Positions 39,971-50,142 are shown, counted from the stretch's first letter. The stretch: DNA of 61,126 bases from Ascoidea tarda (nom. inval.) (GCA_030560485.1 JAKTTS010000025.1:1-61126), one strand, 5' to 3'. A program made the numbers and translations. Notes: generated by a model from the sequence alone, not told the origin.

Positions 39971-41055
39971 ATGTCTGAAGCCCTTGTATCATATGCTGCT
40001 TTAATTTTAGCCGACAGTAATCTTGACATAACTTCTGCCAACTTGGGCAGTTTGATCAAAGCTGCTGGTGGTTCAATTGATAAAGTAAGTGATGATATTA
40101 ACTATCTTTAACCAATTCTAGTTTTAATTATATTGATAATCACAATCAGAATTTTAAAAATCAGGTAATAAAAACATTAAAAAAGATATTTATTTCGATC
40201 GATATCAATTCAATATTTGATATTTATGTGAAAGGCTCAAAAAACCTTTAAAGAATTATAACAAAATTATTGATAGTAATTTTTACAGAATAAGACGAGC
40301 ATTTTAGCTCGATTTATATAAAAATTATGGTGATACGATAAGAGTTCAACATGTTTTTAAAACATCTCTTTGTTTTAAAAAAAACATTAATATGATAATT
40401 TAATATTAAACTGTTGAATAGTCTCAAAGAAATATGAATAAGTGAAATACTATCAATTACAACAAAAAGCATTAGGAAAACATTAATATTTTAACTATAA
40501 GAAACCTATAATAGAAACATATTTAAAATATCAGCAAGGAATTAATCAGTTTATAATGTTATTCATATTGTTCATGATATTCCGAAGATAATTAAAGAAT
40601 GGAAATTTTTAATTTCAACTGATATCATTGAATAGAAAGTAATAAAATTTAAACATCAAATTGCCTAATTAAAAATCAAGTCAATATTCTAATTTTACTA
40701 AAACAGAAATTAAAAATTCAATTAGATCAAAATTACTGCTAAATGTTTTTGTTGTCATATAATTAAAGCGATTATTTTTCCTTTTTTTTTTTTGATTTGT
40801 TATTTAAAATGAATACTAACAAAAAATTGGATTTTACTGCAGGTTTGGACTGATGTTTATGCTAAAGCCTTAGAAGGCAAAGATTTAACTGAAGTATTAT
40901 ATTCTCTCGCTGCTTCCGGACCAGCTACTGGATCTGGTGCTACTACTGGTGGTGCTTCAACCGAAGGTGCTGCTTCTGAAGAAAAAGCTGCTGAATCTGA
41001 AGAAGAGGAAGAAGAAGAATCTGACGATGATATGGGTTTCGGATTATTCGATTAG
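39971..41055 (+). CDS. RPP1: Acidic stalk protein P1, with 758-nt intron
   Basis: 60S stalk protein that recruits translation GTPases; the spliced product has 108 residues. Exon 1 is 39971-40084, encoding MSEALVSYAALILADSNLDI and on to GGSIDK. The intron is 40085-40842 with donor GTAAGT, a perfect TACTAAC at 40814-40820 and acceptor CAG. Exon 2 is 40843-41055, starting VWTDVYAKALEGKDL. The protein has the Ala/Gly-rich hinge, the Glu-rich segment and the universal C-terminus ending DDDMGFGLFD. The SYAALILAD start and the tryptophan after the junction make it P1 and not P2. The intron is the longest in the window; I looked for C/D-box snoRNA signals and found a GTGATGA near the donor but no partner box. 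Confidence 0.96.
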
Positions 41056-41436
41056 ATTAATTTTTACTTCATTACAAAAATTACTACTTTTTACAATAAG
41101 TCTATATTAATTTAATCTAATTTAATTAAAATCACTTTAATACGATTTGATATAATTTACAAACAGTAAAGCATCAGTAGAAAGTAATATTTAAGTTATA
41201 AGTTTATGAAGTAGATATCTAATATATAACGTAAAGATAAATACAAGAAGATATTGACAATTATTGAATATAAATCAATCAATGAATGGATGAGATAAAA
41301 TAAGGTAAATAAAGCAGTTAAAAAAAAGTGGGAGAAGTTAAAAAAGCTATAAACAAGAATTCATGATTGATATCAATAAATATAGATAGTGTTATTGTTA
41401 TTGTTATTGATATTATTTTAATTAAAATTAATGGAT
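41056..41436. other. Convergent 3' region RPP1 / MAM33
   Basis: 381 bp of AT-rich DNA with two 3' ends; nothing else is seen. Confidence 0.5.
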
Positions 41437-42276
41437 TTATTGATAAAATTGTTTTAATTTCCTCAACCAACTAATATATTCAGTATTTTCTTTGGTTTCA
41501 GAATAGTAGACAAGAAATTCAGATAAACTTTCATTCAAACCTCTTTTTCTCAAGTAAGATTCAATAGCGAATTGTAAATCGTTATCCAAGTTAGAAAAAG
41601 CAGGACCAAGGTAAGGAGGATCCTTTCTGTTAGGAACAATATTTTGAGCTTCTTCAGCGGTTTTGTATGGAGTTAAGGAGCTAATCATAAAGTCGACTTC
41701 ACCTAACCTGAATTGAACATCATAGGCTATAGCGGTTTTGTCTGATTTCTTTGTAATGATAATGTCTAAATCAGCATAGGATTCTTCAAAAGGATCCATG
41801 TAGTCCTCTTCTTCACTTTTTTCAGGGTCATTTTCTCCGTTTTCGTCAGCTAAACCATCTTCATTGAGGTAGTCAGGAGATAAACCAAGCTCAGCAATTT
41901 CACGAACAGAGAAGTTGATTTCTATGATTTCATCATCAGTTTCTTTGATTAACGAAGAACGATCACTGCCATCTTTTTCAATCAATTTGAAACCGGAGTT
42001 CTGAAGAAAAGTAGGAACTTCGGAGTGAGATTCACCTGCTTCACTTGCTTCAGATGTTTCCAATGTGAGTTCGGATTCTATTATGTTTACCAACTCAGGG
42101 TTTTTAACAATGGTGGCATTATTTGAAAGAATGTGATTATAAGAAGAGAAATATCTGATGGATGAAGAAGCAATGGAAGGTTTTGGTAAAGCCTTTAATA
42201 AAGTGAGACGAGAAGCAGCAAAGACTGGTTTGAAAGCAGCTCTAGAGGCAAAACGAGTAACAGAACGAGAAAGCAT
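41437..42276 (-). CDS. MAM33: Mitochondrial matrix acidic protein Mam33 (p32/gC1qR family)
   Basis: 279 residues (S. cerevisiae 266). Matrix protein of the p32 family, needed for mitochondrial translation and ribosome assembly. The N-terminus is a clear presequence: Arg/Ser/Ala-rich and free of acidic residues to about residue 43, with RYFSSYN near the probable cleavage site. The mature part is highly acidic, with Glu/Asp-rich loops and the family segments near 180 (SDKTAIAYDVQFRLGEVDFMISSL) and at the C-terminus (DNDLQFAIESYLRKRGLNESLSEFLVYYSETKE, then YISWLRKLKQF). It is transcribed divergently from another gene with a mitochondrial presequence, so the two may share control. Confidence 0.93.
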   Translation of the reverse strand: MLSRSVTRFASRAAFKPVFAASRLTLLKALPKPSIASSSIRYFSSYNHILSNNATIVKNPELVNIIESELTLETSEASEAGESHSEVPTFLQNSGFKLIEKDGSDRSSLIKETDDEIIEINFSVREIAELGLSPDYLNEDGLADENGENDPEKSEEEDYMDPFEESYADLDIIITKKSDKTAIAYDVQFRLGEVDFMISSLTPYKTAEEAQNIVPNRKDPPYLGPAFSNLDNDLQFAIESYLRKRGLNESLSEFLVYYSETKENTEYISWLRKLKQFYQ

Positions 42277-42626
42277 GCTGTTTTATTATTATTGGAAAAT
42301 TAGTAAGATTGGTGAAGAATCAGGAGTGTTATTCAGATACTTTCCTTATAGTCTTGCTGGTAAAAAAAGACAAAAAAGTTATAAAATTTTTTTTTGTGAA
42401 ATATTGAACAAACTGCAACATGTGACTTTGCGCATGAATCCCTGTAAAAGCGGGATAAACCCGCGATTTTAAGCTGCGGCCAATGGAAGTTGGTTTGATT
42501 ACGATTTGAAATTGTTCATTGATAGAAAGTAAAGGAAGCAGTTCGATAGACAAGAGGTTGTTCAGTTGGAACAGTGCTAATATAGAGGTGGAATTCTAGC
42601 TGGAGACTCGCAAATCAGTGTTGAAA
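42277..42626. promoter_or_regulatory. Divergent promoter MAM33 / ESSS-like gene
   Basis: 350 bp. GCGGG (42450-42454) and CCCGC (42460-42464) form an inverted repeat around ATAAA, and a CCAAT box sits at 42480-42484. CCAAT is the site of the HAP complex that drives respiratory genes, fitting a pair of mitochondrial genes. Confidence 0.45.
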
Positions 42627-43382
42627 ATGTATCGTTTAGGCAGTTCATTCAGACAAGCGTTGAAGATTGGAAACGCCAACTATAACAAGAGATTTTTTTC
42701 GTCGAGCATAGGATTGAGAAAGTTCAATCTTGAATTAGAGACCGAGATTCGAGGCATACTTGATTCATTTCCATCAGCATCTAAATTGTACCAAAATCCT
42801 GATGGAAGTCCCCGAACATTGGAAGAGGAAGAATTGAAGAAACTAGGAAAACTTTCGGATTTGATCAGCAAAAGAGACTTGAAATTTGTGGATGAATGGT
42901 TGTTAAGCTCCAAAGAATCGAGTTTGTTCAACAGTAATTGTCAAGACTTAGCAGAATTGGTTCCCTCGTACGACCCAGAATCCAGTGGAAAAATCATAGA
43001 TAAGATTCCATATGAAGATCCAGTTTCCAAAGAAGTCAAATGGAAAGTTGTAAGAGAGAAGAACCAAGAAGGATGGGAGTTCCCCTCGTATTATGTTTTC
43101 ACGCCATTGGCACTATCGTTGCTATTGGTCATGTACTTTAAACAGGACGAAGGTATTGAGACATGGGCAAAGAACGAATTGAGATTGAGAGCCCAAGAAG
43201 CACACGAGGGATCGACGGCAAAGGCAGTAGAGTCGCTCAGAGACGACAATAAAACCCCAGAGCAAATAAAAGAAAGAGATGCTCTTATTGTGGAAAGAAT
43301 CATAGCTGGGGACTACGACAAATTGGCAGGCTTGAAGATCAAGGCCAACACACTCGTCGATATCAAGGACATAACAAACTGA
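42627..43382 (+). CDS. Probable mitochondrial complex I accessory subunit (ESSS/NDUFB11-like)
   Basis: 251 residues from the ATG at 42627. It begins with a presequence (MYRLGSSFRQALKIGNANYNKRFFSS), has a polar middle, and then the block EGWEFPSYYVFTPLALSLLLVMYF (about 150-173), a single membrane helix. It continues with DEGIETWAKNELRLRAQEAHEG, then a polar C-terminal tail. From memory, the pattern of EGWE-x-P-x-YY, a helix, then a TWA-x-x-E-x-R-x-R motif resembles the fungal ESSS subunit of NADH:ubiquinone oxidoreductase. The N-terminal 140 residues and the C-terminal extension are not explained by that match, so another single-pass inner-membrane protein remains possible. S. cerevisiae lacks complex I, so no direct counterpart exists there. 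Confidence 0.6.
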   Translation: MYRLGSSFRQALKIGNANYNKRFFSSSIGLRKFNLELETEIRGILDSFPSASKLYQNPDGSPRTLEEEELKKLGKLSDLISKRDLKFVDEWLLSSKESSLFNSNCQDLAELVPSYDPESSGKIIDKIPYEDPVSKEVKWKVVREKNQEGWEFPSYYVFTPLALSLLLVMYFKQDEGIETWAKNELRLRAQEAHEGSTAKAVESLRDDNKTPEQIKERDALIVERIIAGDYDKLAGLKIKANTLVDIKDITN

Positions 43383-43571
43383 TGCGACCAGTCGTATCCA
43401 AAGAATATATTCCTGTCGTTTTCTATAACTATGTACTCAATACACGTCTTACAATACACGTCTTACAATACATGTCTTACAATACACCACATTGTACACT
43501 TCCGAGCTTCAATTCCTATCTATTCAGCAAAAGCAGCAAAAACAACACAAACAGCAAAAATGCAAAGAGAG

Positions 43572-43645
43572 TGATTTTGCCCAGGATCGAACTGGGGACG
43601 TTCTGCGTGTTAAGCAGATGCCATAACCGACTAGACCACAAAACC
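43572..43645 (-). tRNA. tRNA-Val (AAC)
   Basis: 74 nt on the minus strand, no intron. It reads GGTTTTGTGGTCTAGTCGGT and so on, with anticodon loop TTAACAC (AAC) and T arm CCCAG-TTCGATC-CTGGG, and is almost identical to S. cerevisiae tRNA-Val(AAC). A T5 terminator lies just downstream (AAAAA on the plus strand at 43556-43560). Confidence 0.97.
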
Positions 43646-43867
43646 AACTCATAAAATTTGAAGTTTTTGTTTGTGTATAGTTTATTTTTTTTTTCTTCAC
43701 TGCACATTCTTCTTCATTCCTCACAGCTGTCTTTTTTGTTTCAGTTTCAGTTTCCCCTTCACTGTTTTGCCTCTGTTCTTTCTTCTTCCTTTGCTTCTTC
43801 TGCTTCTTTTCTTTCGCTTCTTTTCATTCGCTTTTCTTCACATTCATCTCAATTTCCATCGCTCATC

Positions 43868-45443
43868 ATGGCTGCTGTTGGTATGTTGCACTTTCTTTCC
43901 TCTTATCGTTTTATTCAATATTCATTCCCATTTGATCTTATCTGATCCTATTTGCGATCTGGTTAATTTTCACCTTTCTTTCCTTTTTGCTCAAGTTTCT
44001 CTTCTCTCTTTCGCTTTTTTTCTTCTTTCTGTCATCTTCTTCTTTTTTCTTTTCTCTGTCATCTTCTTCTTTTTTCGTCTAGTCCTGCTTTACTAACCTT
44101 TAATGTGATAACCAGTTGAAATGATTAAAGAAAATGGTTTAGGTTCAGAATCTTCAAGCTACGAAAATGTTGAATCTCTCAAGGATTCCTCCCCTATCAA
44201 CCCTGACTCCACTTCCCAGCAAAACATCAAGATAATTCGCCGCAAGTTAAATGGCTTTGTAGGTTTTGCTAATTTGCCTAAACAATGGAATAGAAAGTCA
44301 ATTCGTCGTGGTTTTAACTTCAACTTTATGATAATCGGTGAAAATGGTCTAGGTAAAACAACTTTGGTCAACACTCTATTCAACAGATCTTTATTTCCTG
44401 AAAAGGCTCCAAAGGATCCTGCTTCTGAGCCTCCATCTTCTGTTGAAATTGAAACTGTTAGCGCTGACATAGAAGAAAATGGCGTTAAATTACACTTGAC
44501 CGTAATTAGCGCTCCAGGCTTTGGTGATGCAATTAACAATACTGATTCATGGCAACCAATTGTTGATGAAATCGACCAAAGATTCAATACTTATCTTGAT
44601 GCTGAAAACAAAATCAATAGAACAACCATCATCGACAACAGAATACACGCCTGTATTTATTTCATCGAGCCAACTGGTCATTGTTTAAAACCCCTCGATA
44701 TAACCTTCATGAAAAACGTTCATACTAAAGTCAACTTAATCCCAGTTATAGCCAAATCAGATACCCTCACTGAAGAGGAAATCGCTTCTTTTAAACAAAG
44801 AATCATGGAAGACATCAAAACTCAAGGTATAAACATTTTTTCCCCTCCAAAATACGAAAAAGATGACGAAGAAACAATTTTAAATACTCATGAATTAATG
44901 TCCAAGGTCCCCTTTGCTGTTGTCGGTTCAACGCATGTCCTCCAAACTCCCGACAAGAGAGTCGTTAGAGGCAGATCCTACCCCTGGGGTGTCATCGAAG
45001 TTGATAACGAAGATCACAACGACTTTATTAAATTACGTCAACTATTAATCAGAGATTACTTGGAAGAATTGCGTGAAACAACCGCTCATATCCTTTATGA
45101 AAACTATAGAACTGATAAATTATCCTCTTTGGGTATCAAACAAGATAACTCCGTCTTTAAAGAATTCGACCCTATACAAAGAGCTGAAGAAGAAAAGAAC
45201 CTACACGCCGCAAAATTAGCTAAAATGGACCAAGAAATGAAGACCGTTTTACAACAAAAAGTAGCTGAAAAGGAAAAGAAATTACAAAAATCTGAAGCTG
45301 AATTGTTTTCGAGACACAAGGAAATGAAGGACAAATTATTAAAACAAATTAAAATCCTTGAAGAGAAGAAACGTCAATTACAAGCCTCTCAAAGACCAAC
45401 TCATTCCGAACAACCTAAAGGTCGTAAAGGTTTCTTACGTTGA
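43868..45443 (+). CDS. CDC3: Septin Cdc3, spliced
   Basis: Septin GTP-binding protein of the bud-neck filament ring. Exon 1 is 43868-43880 (ATG GCT GCT GTT G); the intron is 43881-44115 with donor GTATGT, a perfect TACTAAC at 44091-44097 and acceptor CAG; exon 2 is 44116-45443. The product is 446 residues starting MAAVVEMIKEN. Recognition: IIRRKLNGFVGFANLPKQW, the Cdc3-type septin polybasic entry; P-loop GENGLGKTT; the G4 motif IAKSD; the septin-unique element with RGRSYPWGVIEVDN; a C-terminal coiled coil; and the end KGFLR shared with yeast Cdc3. An ATG at 44121 inside exon 2 could give a nearly full protein without splicing, but the intron signals are excellent. The intron is very C/T-rich. 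Confidence 0.93.
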
Positions 45444-46268
45444 TCATCGTCTCTTTTAAAGACAAGAAAACAAAATGGAAACAAAATTGATTCTTATTCA
45501 CTTCAAATCATTTGTTATTTAACATTATTTCATTTATATATGTAATGTTAATACTACTGTGAATGCTTTTTTATTTTACCCTATTTTTTTATTATTTTCT
45601 TTTATCTTTAGTTATTACCTTTTTAGTTATTACTACTTTTTAATTTTTAATTGTTTAAATTTTCATCTTTAATTTAACTTTTTAATTTAATTTTTTTAAT
45701 TGTTTCATTTTTTTTTTTTAATTTTCTCAACAAATATTTTGAAGATTGAATTCTTACTTTCTTCCTTTATCTAATTGTGCTGTTTTTAATTTTATTCTCA
45801 CCCTTATCTTATAACTTTTAATTTTTTTTATATTTTAATCCTTTACTTGTTCTATTCTCCATTTCTCATATATATGTTTATCAGTTTTTGTTTTTGTATC
45901 AATTCCCCAATCTAAAATATAAAATTATAACTATTATAACTATAATTAAATTTAAAATCAAATTTAAAAGGAAAACACATTCAATTAAAATTTTTATACT
46001 CAATATTACTTTTTTCAACGAAATAAATGAACCATTAATCGAAATTTTTTATTAAAATAAATGGTGTTTCTATTTATACATCATTACTACACAAATATAT
46101 TATAAACAAAATAATGTCACGGGAGAAAAAGAAATAAAGAAATAAAGAAATAAAATAAAAAAACCAAAGCGAAACAAAAACCAATTATAATACAAATTAA
46201 ATCAAACACTATGCATTAACTCGAATATGCTTTATAATACCATTGAAATAAAAATACAACTCTAATAT
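45444..46268. other. Convergent 3' region CDC3 / LRR gene
   Basis: 825 bp of very T- and A-rich DNA between two 3' ends. No frame, RNA or array of note beyond short AAATAAAG units near 46130-46155. Confidence 0.5.
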
Positions 46269-48494
46269 TCAATTGTCGTCAATTTCTTGAAATGATAAAT
46301 CACTCTCTTGTTTTGTCTCAAAATGACTTATTTTAATATCTTCAATAACCGGCGATATATATCTTAGCCATTTTGCATCCTTTAATTTATTGCCGTTTAA
46401 ATTAAGCGTTTTAAGTCGTGGAAAGACATAGATTTCATCGGATTCAGGATTATCAACAAAATCAATCTTCTCAAGTTTGTTGGAATCTAATGTCAATATT
46501 TTTAAATGTATTAAAGTATCTCTTTTAATTTGAAGGGAAATTAATATGTTTTTAGATAAATCTAATCTTCTCAATCGAGACAAAGAGCCACCAGTAATTT
46601 TCAAAACTTCAATTTTATTGGACTTTAGAGATAATGTTTTTAATTTATTACAATTGATAAAATTCCTCTCATTAAATTGAGAAATTTTATTAAAGTCTAA
46701 ATACAAGCTCCTTAAATTTATCAAACAATCAAAGTTTTTTAAAATTTTCAAAAAATTATGTGCTAAATTTAAAATATATAAATGATAAAACCGAATATTT
46801 TCATCAATGGAAAAGTCACGAATTAAATTTAAAGATAAATCTAAAAATTTAATTTTTCGAAAAGATTGGGATAAATGAAAACTTGATAATAAATTATGTG
46901 AAAGGTTCAAATATTTTAGATTTATTAGAGTTGATAAATTTTCCATTTTAGTAATTTGGTTGATTGATAGGTTAAGAGATTTTAGGTGAATAAAATTTGA
47001 AAAGTTTTCAATTTTTGAAATATAATTTTTAGATAAGTTAATATGAGTTAAGTTAATTGGATCAAAGTCAAGATGAAATTTTCTAATTCTATTGAAGGAT
47101 AGGTTTAACTGTAATAAATTATTCAAATTTTTCATGTTTTGTGAGTTATTCAAATCAAACAAATTAGTTAAATACGAGATTCTATTATGAGATAAATTTA
47201 ATTTGGTAAGTTTTGGTGAGTTAAATTTTGAGAAATAGACCACAGTTATCAGATTTGAGGATAAATTTAAGAGTGATAAATGAGTTAGGTCAGATAAATT
47301 TTCAATTTTTGAAATGCTGTTTTTCACCAAGAATAGTTTTTTTAGGCTAACTAGCTTTGATAAGTTAGTGATGGTGTCAATGCTATTATGGGATAGAATT
47401 AAAGTGGATAGGTTGATTAGTTGTGATAAATTTTGAATGGAAGAGATTCTATTGAAAGATAGGTCAAGATACTTTAAAGAAGTCAAGTGATTTAGGTTGT
47501 TAATGGTAGATATTTCATTAAAGGATAAATCTAGGTGATTTAGATGGATTAAGTATGATAGGTTTTTAATTTCCCTAATTTTGTTATTTCCTAAGGATTT
47601 TCCTGAAATGATTAATTTTTGCAAATGGTGTAGAGTCGATAGATTTCGAATTACGGTGATGTTGTTTTTCGACAAATTTAAGACTTTTAGATTTCTCAAA
47701 TGGGGTAGTTTATAAATTTCAAATAAATTTGATTCTGTGATGTTTAGATGGGTTAGATGTAAATGGGGAGAAAGAAACCAAAAATTTGAATTTGATGGGT
47801 TCCAGTTCCAGTTTGAATGCAATTTTTTCAAGTTGGAGCATTTAGTTAAATTACGTAAATAAGAATTGACAGTTCTAAGAAGTGGAAATTGCATATAGAA
47901 TTTGAACAGTGATAAGGAATCTGAGTTCAATCGGGTGAACAATTCAATTAGATTGTTCAAAGGGAGAATTGAAGGATTCGATTCAAAATTGTCAAATAAG
48001 CATATGGAAAAAGTTTTTATGTTTGTTTTTGGAATTAGGAAACTTTCTAGAAAATAAACGTCTTGAGTAGTTAGGTTGTTTGCAAATAGCCTAATATCCA
48101 AAGTGTGTGTATTTAAAGAATTCTGTTGAACATGCTGCAAATCGCGGGGAAGGATTAGGACTTTTGTTTTTTGGTTGTGCGTGCTGTGGTTTTTATTCAA
48201 GATAGTGAGTGAGGAATATAATTTCAGTGAGGCCATATTTCCAATGCCCACGATATCATGCAATGAGAATAGCCAAAGCTTATCATTGTACAAGTAGTTG
48301 AATATTGTTTGGATGAAACCATAGGGCAAGTCGGCAAAGGTGGTTCGAGGCCAGTTTTCATTTGGAGAAAGCAGAGAACAATAGGCTGCAGAGGAATTGG
48401 CACCAACATCGTCGACAGCACTGCAATCAGCAAAAGTAGAGCTCTGGACAAAGGCTTCCTGCTGTTTGGCTAGATGTACTTCCTGCCTATCCAT
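46269..48494 (-). CDS. SDS22-like leucine-rich repeat protein, possible F-box N-terminus
   Basis: 741 residues from the first ATG, at 48494. Residues about 245-730 are about twenty leucine-rich repeats of the 22-residue SDS22 kind (LKYLDLSFNRISSIQNLSQL and similar), some slightly longer. Before them, a segment beginning TTFADLPYGFIQTIFNYLY (about residue 64) resembles an F-box. That would make the protein a substrate receptor of an SCF ubiquitin ligase, but the match is short. It is too long to be Sds22 itself (about 340 residues) and lacks the Grr1 pattern. Repeats are highly regular, with consensus LxxLxLSxNxI, implying recent repeat duplication or strong constraint. tRNA-Ser lies 95 bp upstream. 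No exact orthologue is recognised. Confidence 0.8.
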   Translation of the reverse strand: MDRQEVHLAKQQEAFVQSSTFADCSAVDDVGANSSAAYCSLLSPNENWPRTTFADLPYGFIQTIFNYLYNDKLWLFSLHDIVGIGNMASLKLYSSLTILNKNHSTHNQKTKVLILPRDLQHVQQNSLNTHTLDIRLFANNLTTQDVYFLESFLIPKTNIKTFSICLFDNFESNPSILPLNNLIELFTRLNSDSLSLFKFYMQFPLLRTVNSYLRNLTKCSNLKKLHSNWNWNPSNSNFWFLSPHLHLTHLNITESNLFEIYKLPHLRNLKVLNLSKNNITVIRNLSTLHHLQKLIISGKSLGNNKIREIKNLSYLIHLNHLDLSFNEISTINNLNHLTSLKYLDLSFNRISSIQNLSQLINLSTLILSHNSIDTITNLSKLVSLKKLFLVKNSISKIENLSDLTHLSLLNLSSNLITVVYFSKFNSPKLTKLNLSHNRISYLTNLFDLNNSQNMKNLNNLLQLNLSFNRIRKFHLDFDPINLTHINLSKNYISKIENFSNFIHLKSLNLSINQITKMENLSTLINLKYLNLSHNLLSSFHLSQSFRKIKFLDLSLNLIRDFSIDENIRFYHLYILNLAHNFLKILKNFDCLINLRSLYLDFNKISQFNERNFINCNKLKTLSLKSNKIEVLKITGGSLSRLRRLDLSKNILISLQIKRDTLIHLKILTLDSNKLEKIDFVDNPESDEIYVFPRLKTLNLNGNKLKDAKWLRYISPVIEDIKISHFETKQESDLSFQEIDDN

Positions 48495-48589
48495 GGTGCA
48501 TCTGCTGAAGGAACTGTTGGAGAGAGGCACTTGCCTCGCTTCTTATACTGCTTCCTCTCTACAGAGCTGTTTCAACAGCAAAAAGAAGT

Positions 48590-48689
48590 CGTTACAGACA
48601 GGATTCGAACCTGCGCGGGAAAATCCCAATGCCTGGGCTGCTAACCGCGTACTAGCAGGGCATCGCCTTAACCTCTCGGCCACTGTAAC
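48590..48689 (-). tRNA. tRNA-Ser (GCT) with 18-nt intron
   Basis: 100 nt on the minus strand. The acceptor GTTACAG pairs with CTGTAAC; a long variable arm typical of serine tRNA is present; the T arm is GCAGG-TTCGAAT-CCTGT. The anticodon GCT is at 48654-48656, followed by A37 and an intron at 48635-48652. The intron contains TTAGCAG, complementary to the anticodon loop CTGCTA, the usual arrangement in this family. The mature arms match S. cerevisiae tRNA-Ser(GCT), which also has an intron. AAAAA at 48580-48584 is the terminator on the minus strand. Confidence 0.96.
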
Positions 48690-48813
48690 GGATCTATGCC
48701 GCGAGAACGTGCGTGTATTTTTGCACGTTATCCAAGTGCTGTTCACGCAATATTCACGGGATAGTCATGAGACTTGGTGCCAGTTTTGGACTATGTACTA
48801 TTTAGAACACTAA

Positions 48814-50142
48814 CTATATCCTCTCAAAGGCAAAGGCAAGGTAGAAATCAGCTACCTCTGCTTCCTCGCCACTGATACCGTACTTTCCGTCGCTTCTCTT
48901 CAATCCTTCCAACATCTTTGGAGAGAAATTGTTGAACCATTCGGGAATCTCTTCCTTGAACAACTCTGCAAACGTCTTTTTGTAACGCAATTCCAATCGA
49001 TACTCTTCTGCGATTGCTCTGAAACTCTCAAAGGGAACTACAAACTCTGGAGCGTTTTCGACTGAGTCCTTCAAGTAAAAGTAATACACATTTCCCCATG
49101 GAGGACTGAAATCACATTCCTCATTGGGCACCTTTGGAAATGTCACCGAGTATATAGAGTTTCCCCATTTAATTTCTTCATTATCAAAGGTTTCTGCTTC
49201 TTTGATGGAATTCACTGTGGTTTCCTCTTCTTTTGGAGGAGCAAATGGATCATCATTCTCAACGTGATCTTGATCTTTTCCCTTTCCTTGCTCTTGTTCT
49301 TGCTCTTGTTCTTGCTCTTGTTCTTGCTCTTTTTTTTCCTCCCGATCTCCACCAGTTTTATTGAGGCTCTGTTCGTCAAGAGACTGTTTTCGCAGTCTTT
49401 CTTCTTCCAACTTTTGCTTTCTAGTTTCATTTTTTTTTTTTGTAGCTTGAATTTTTTGAATTATAAAATCGGAACTGGGTATGGTGCCAAAAAAATAGCC
49501 TCCAACTTTCAAACTCTTTGAGACATTTTCAAGCATCGTTCTGATTTGTTGCTCAGTTTCAAACGCATAATGAAGACAAAACTGCATCGAAACTGAATCC
49601 ATTGGAAACTGAATCTGATTAGGGATATGTCCTATACCCTCTAAAATGTCTGGTATCTTAGTCTTGAATGGATCAGCTGTCACAAATGTAGCACCAAAGC
49701 TTCTGTATCTCATCCCAGTGTACCTAGAAAACGCCTCCTTGATGGAATAATCAGAAATGTCGATACCCAACAACTCTGATATCTTACACTTGTTGTACTT
49801 GAACAAATCGCCTCCCTTGCCACATCCAATATCCAACACTCTATCGCCTGTCTTGATAAATCTTCCAAATAACATGTACTTGATGGCGTTGTTGTAATTC
49901 CTCAACTTGAACGTCGACAATTGCTCTCTCACAACATTCCGGGACTCCCTGGTGATCTTGTTGTAGTGGTTTTTGATCAACTGCCCACTGTTCCTGATGT
50001 TCAACTGGTTCTCCCTTCTTGCTTGTTGCATTTCTCGTTCCTGTCTCTCTTCCTCCTGCCTTCGCCTCATCGCAGCCTCTCTGCGTTGCTGCTCCAAGTT
50101 CTTTCTCCGGGGCTTCCTCACCCGATTGTTACGTTCCATCAT
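48814..50142 (-). CDS. ABD1: mRNA cap guanine-N7 methyltransferase Abd1
   Basis: 442 residues. It methylates the guanine N7 of the mRNA cap in the nucleus with S-adenosylmethionine. Recognition: LRNYNNAIKYMLFGRFIKTGDRV (about 85-105), the SAM-binding VLDIGCGKGGDLFKY, then ELLGIDISDYSI and the cap-binding FCLHYAFET; later, NVYYFYLKDSVENAPEFVVPFE and the C-terminal FYLAFAFERI. The first 60 residues are Arg/Gln/Glu-rich. A Gln-Glu repeat insert (about 270-290) interrupts the linker between two catalytic halves. The gene starts with two consecutive ATGs at 50142 and 50139. It is divergent from MGR1. Confidence 0.95.
   Translation of the reverse strand: MMERNNRVRKPRRKNLEQQRREAAMRRRQEEERQEREMQQARRENQLNIRNSGQLIKNHYNKITRESRNVVREQLSTFKLRNYNNAIKYMLFGRFIKTGDRVLDIGCGKGGDLFKYNKCKISELLGIDISDYSIKEAFSRYTGMRYRSFGATFVTADPFKTKIPDILEGIGHIPNQIQFPMDSVSMQFCLHYAFETEQQIRTMLENVSKSLKVGGYFFGTIPSSDFIIQKIQATKKKNETRKQKLEEERLRKQSLDEQSLNKTGGDREEKKEQEQEQEQEQEQEQGKGKDQDHVENDDPFAPPKEEETTVNSIKEAETFDNEEIKWGNSIYSVTFPKVPNEECDFSPPWGNVYYFYLKDSVENAPEFVVPFESFRAIAEEYRLELRYKKTFAELFKEEIPEWFNNFSPKMLEGLKRSDGKYGISGEEAEVADFYLAFAFERI

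Noticed and set aside
40089-40095. GTGATGA in the RPP1 intron as a C box of a snoRNA
   Set aside because: It overlaps the donor region and there is no CTGA box or terminal stem at the expected distance.
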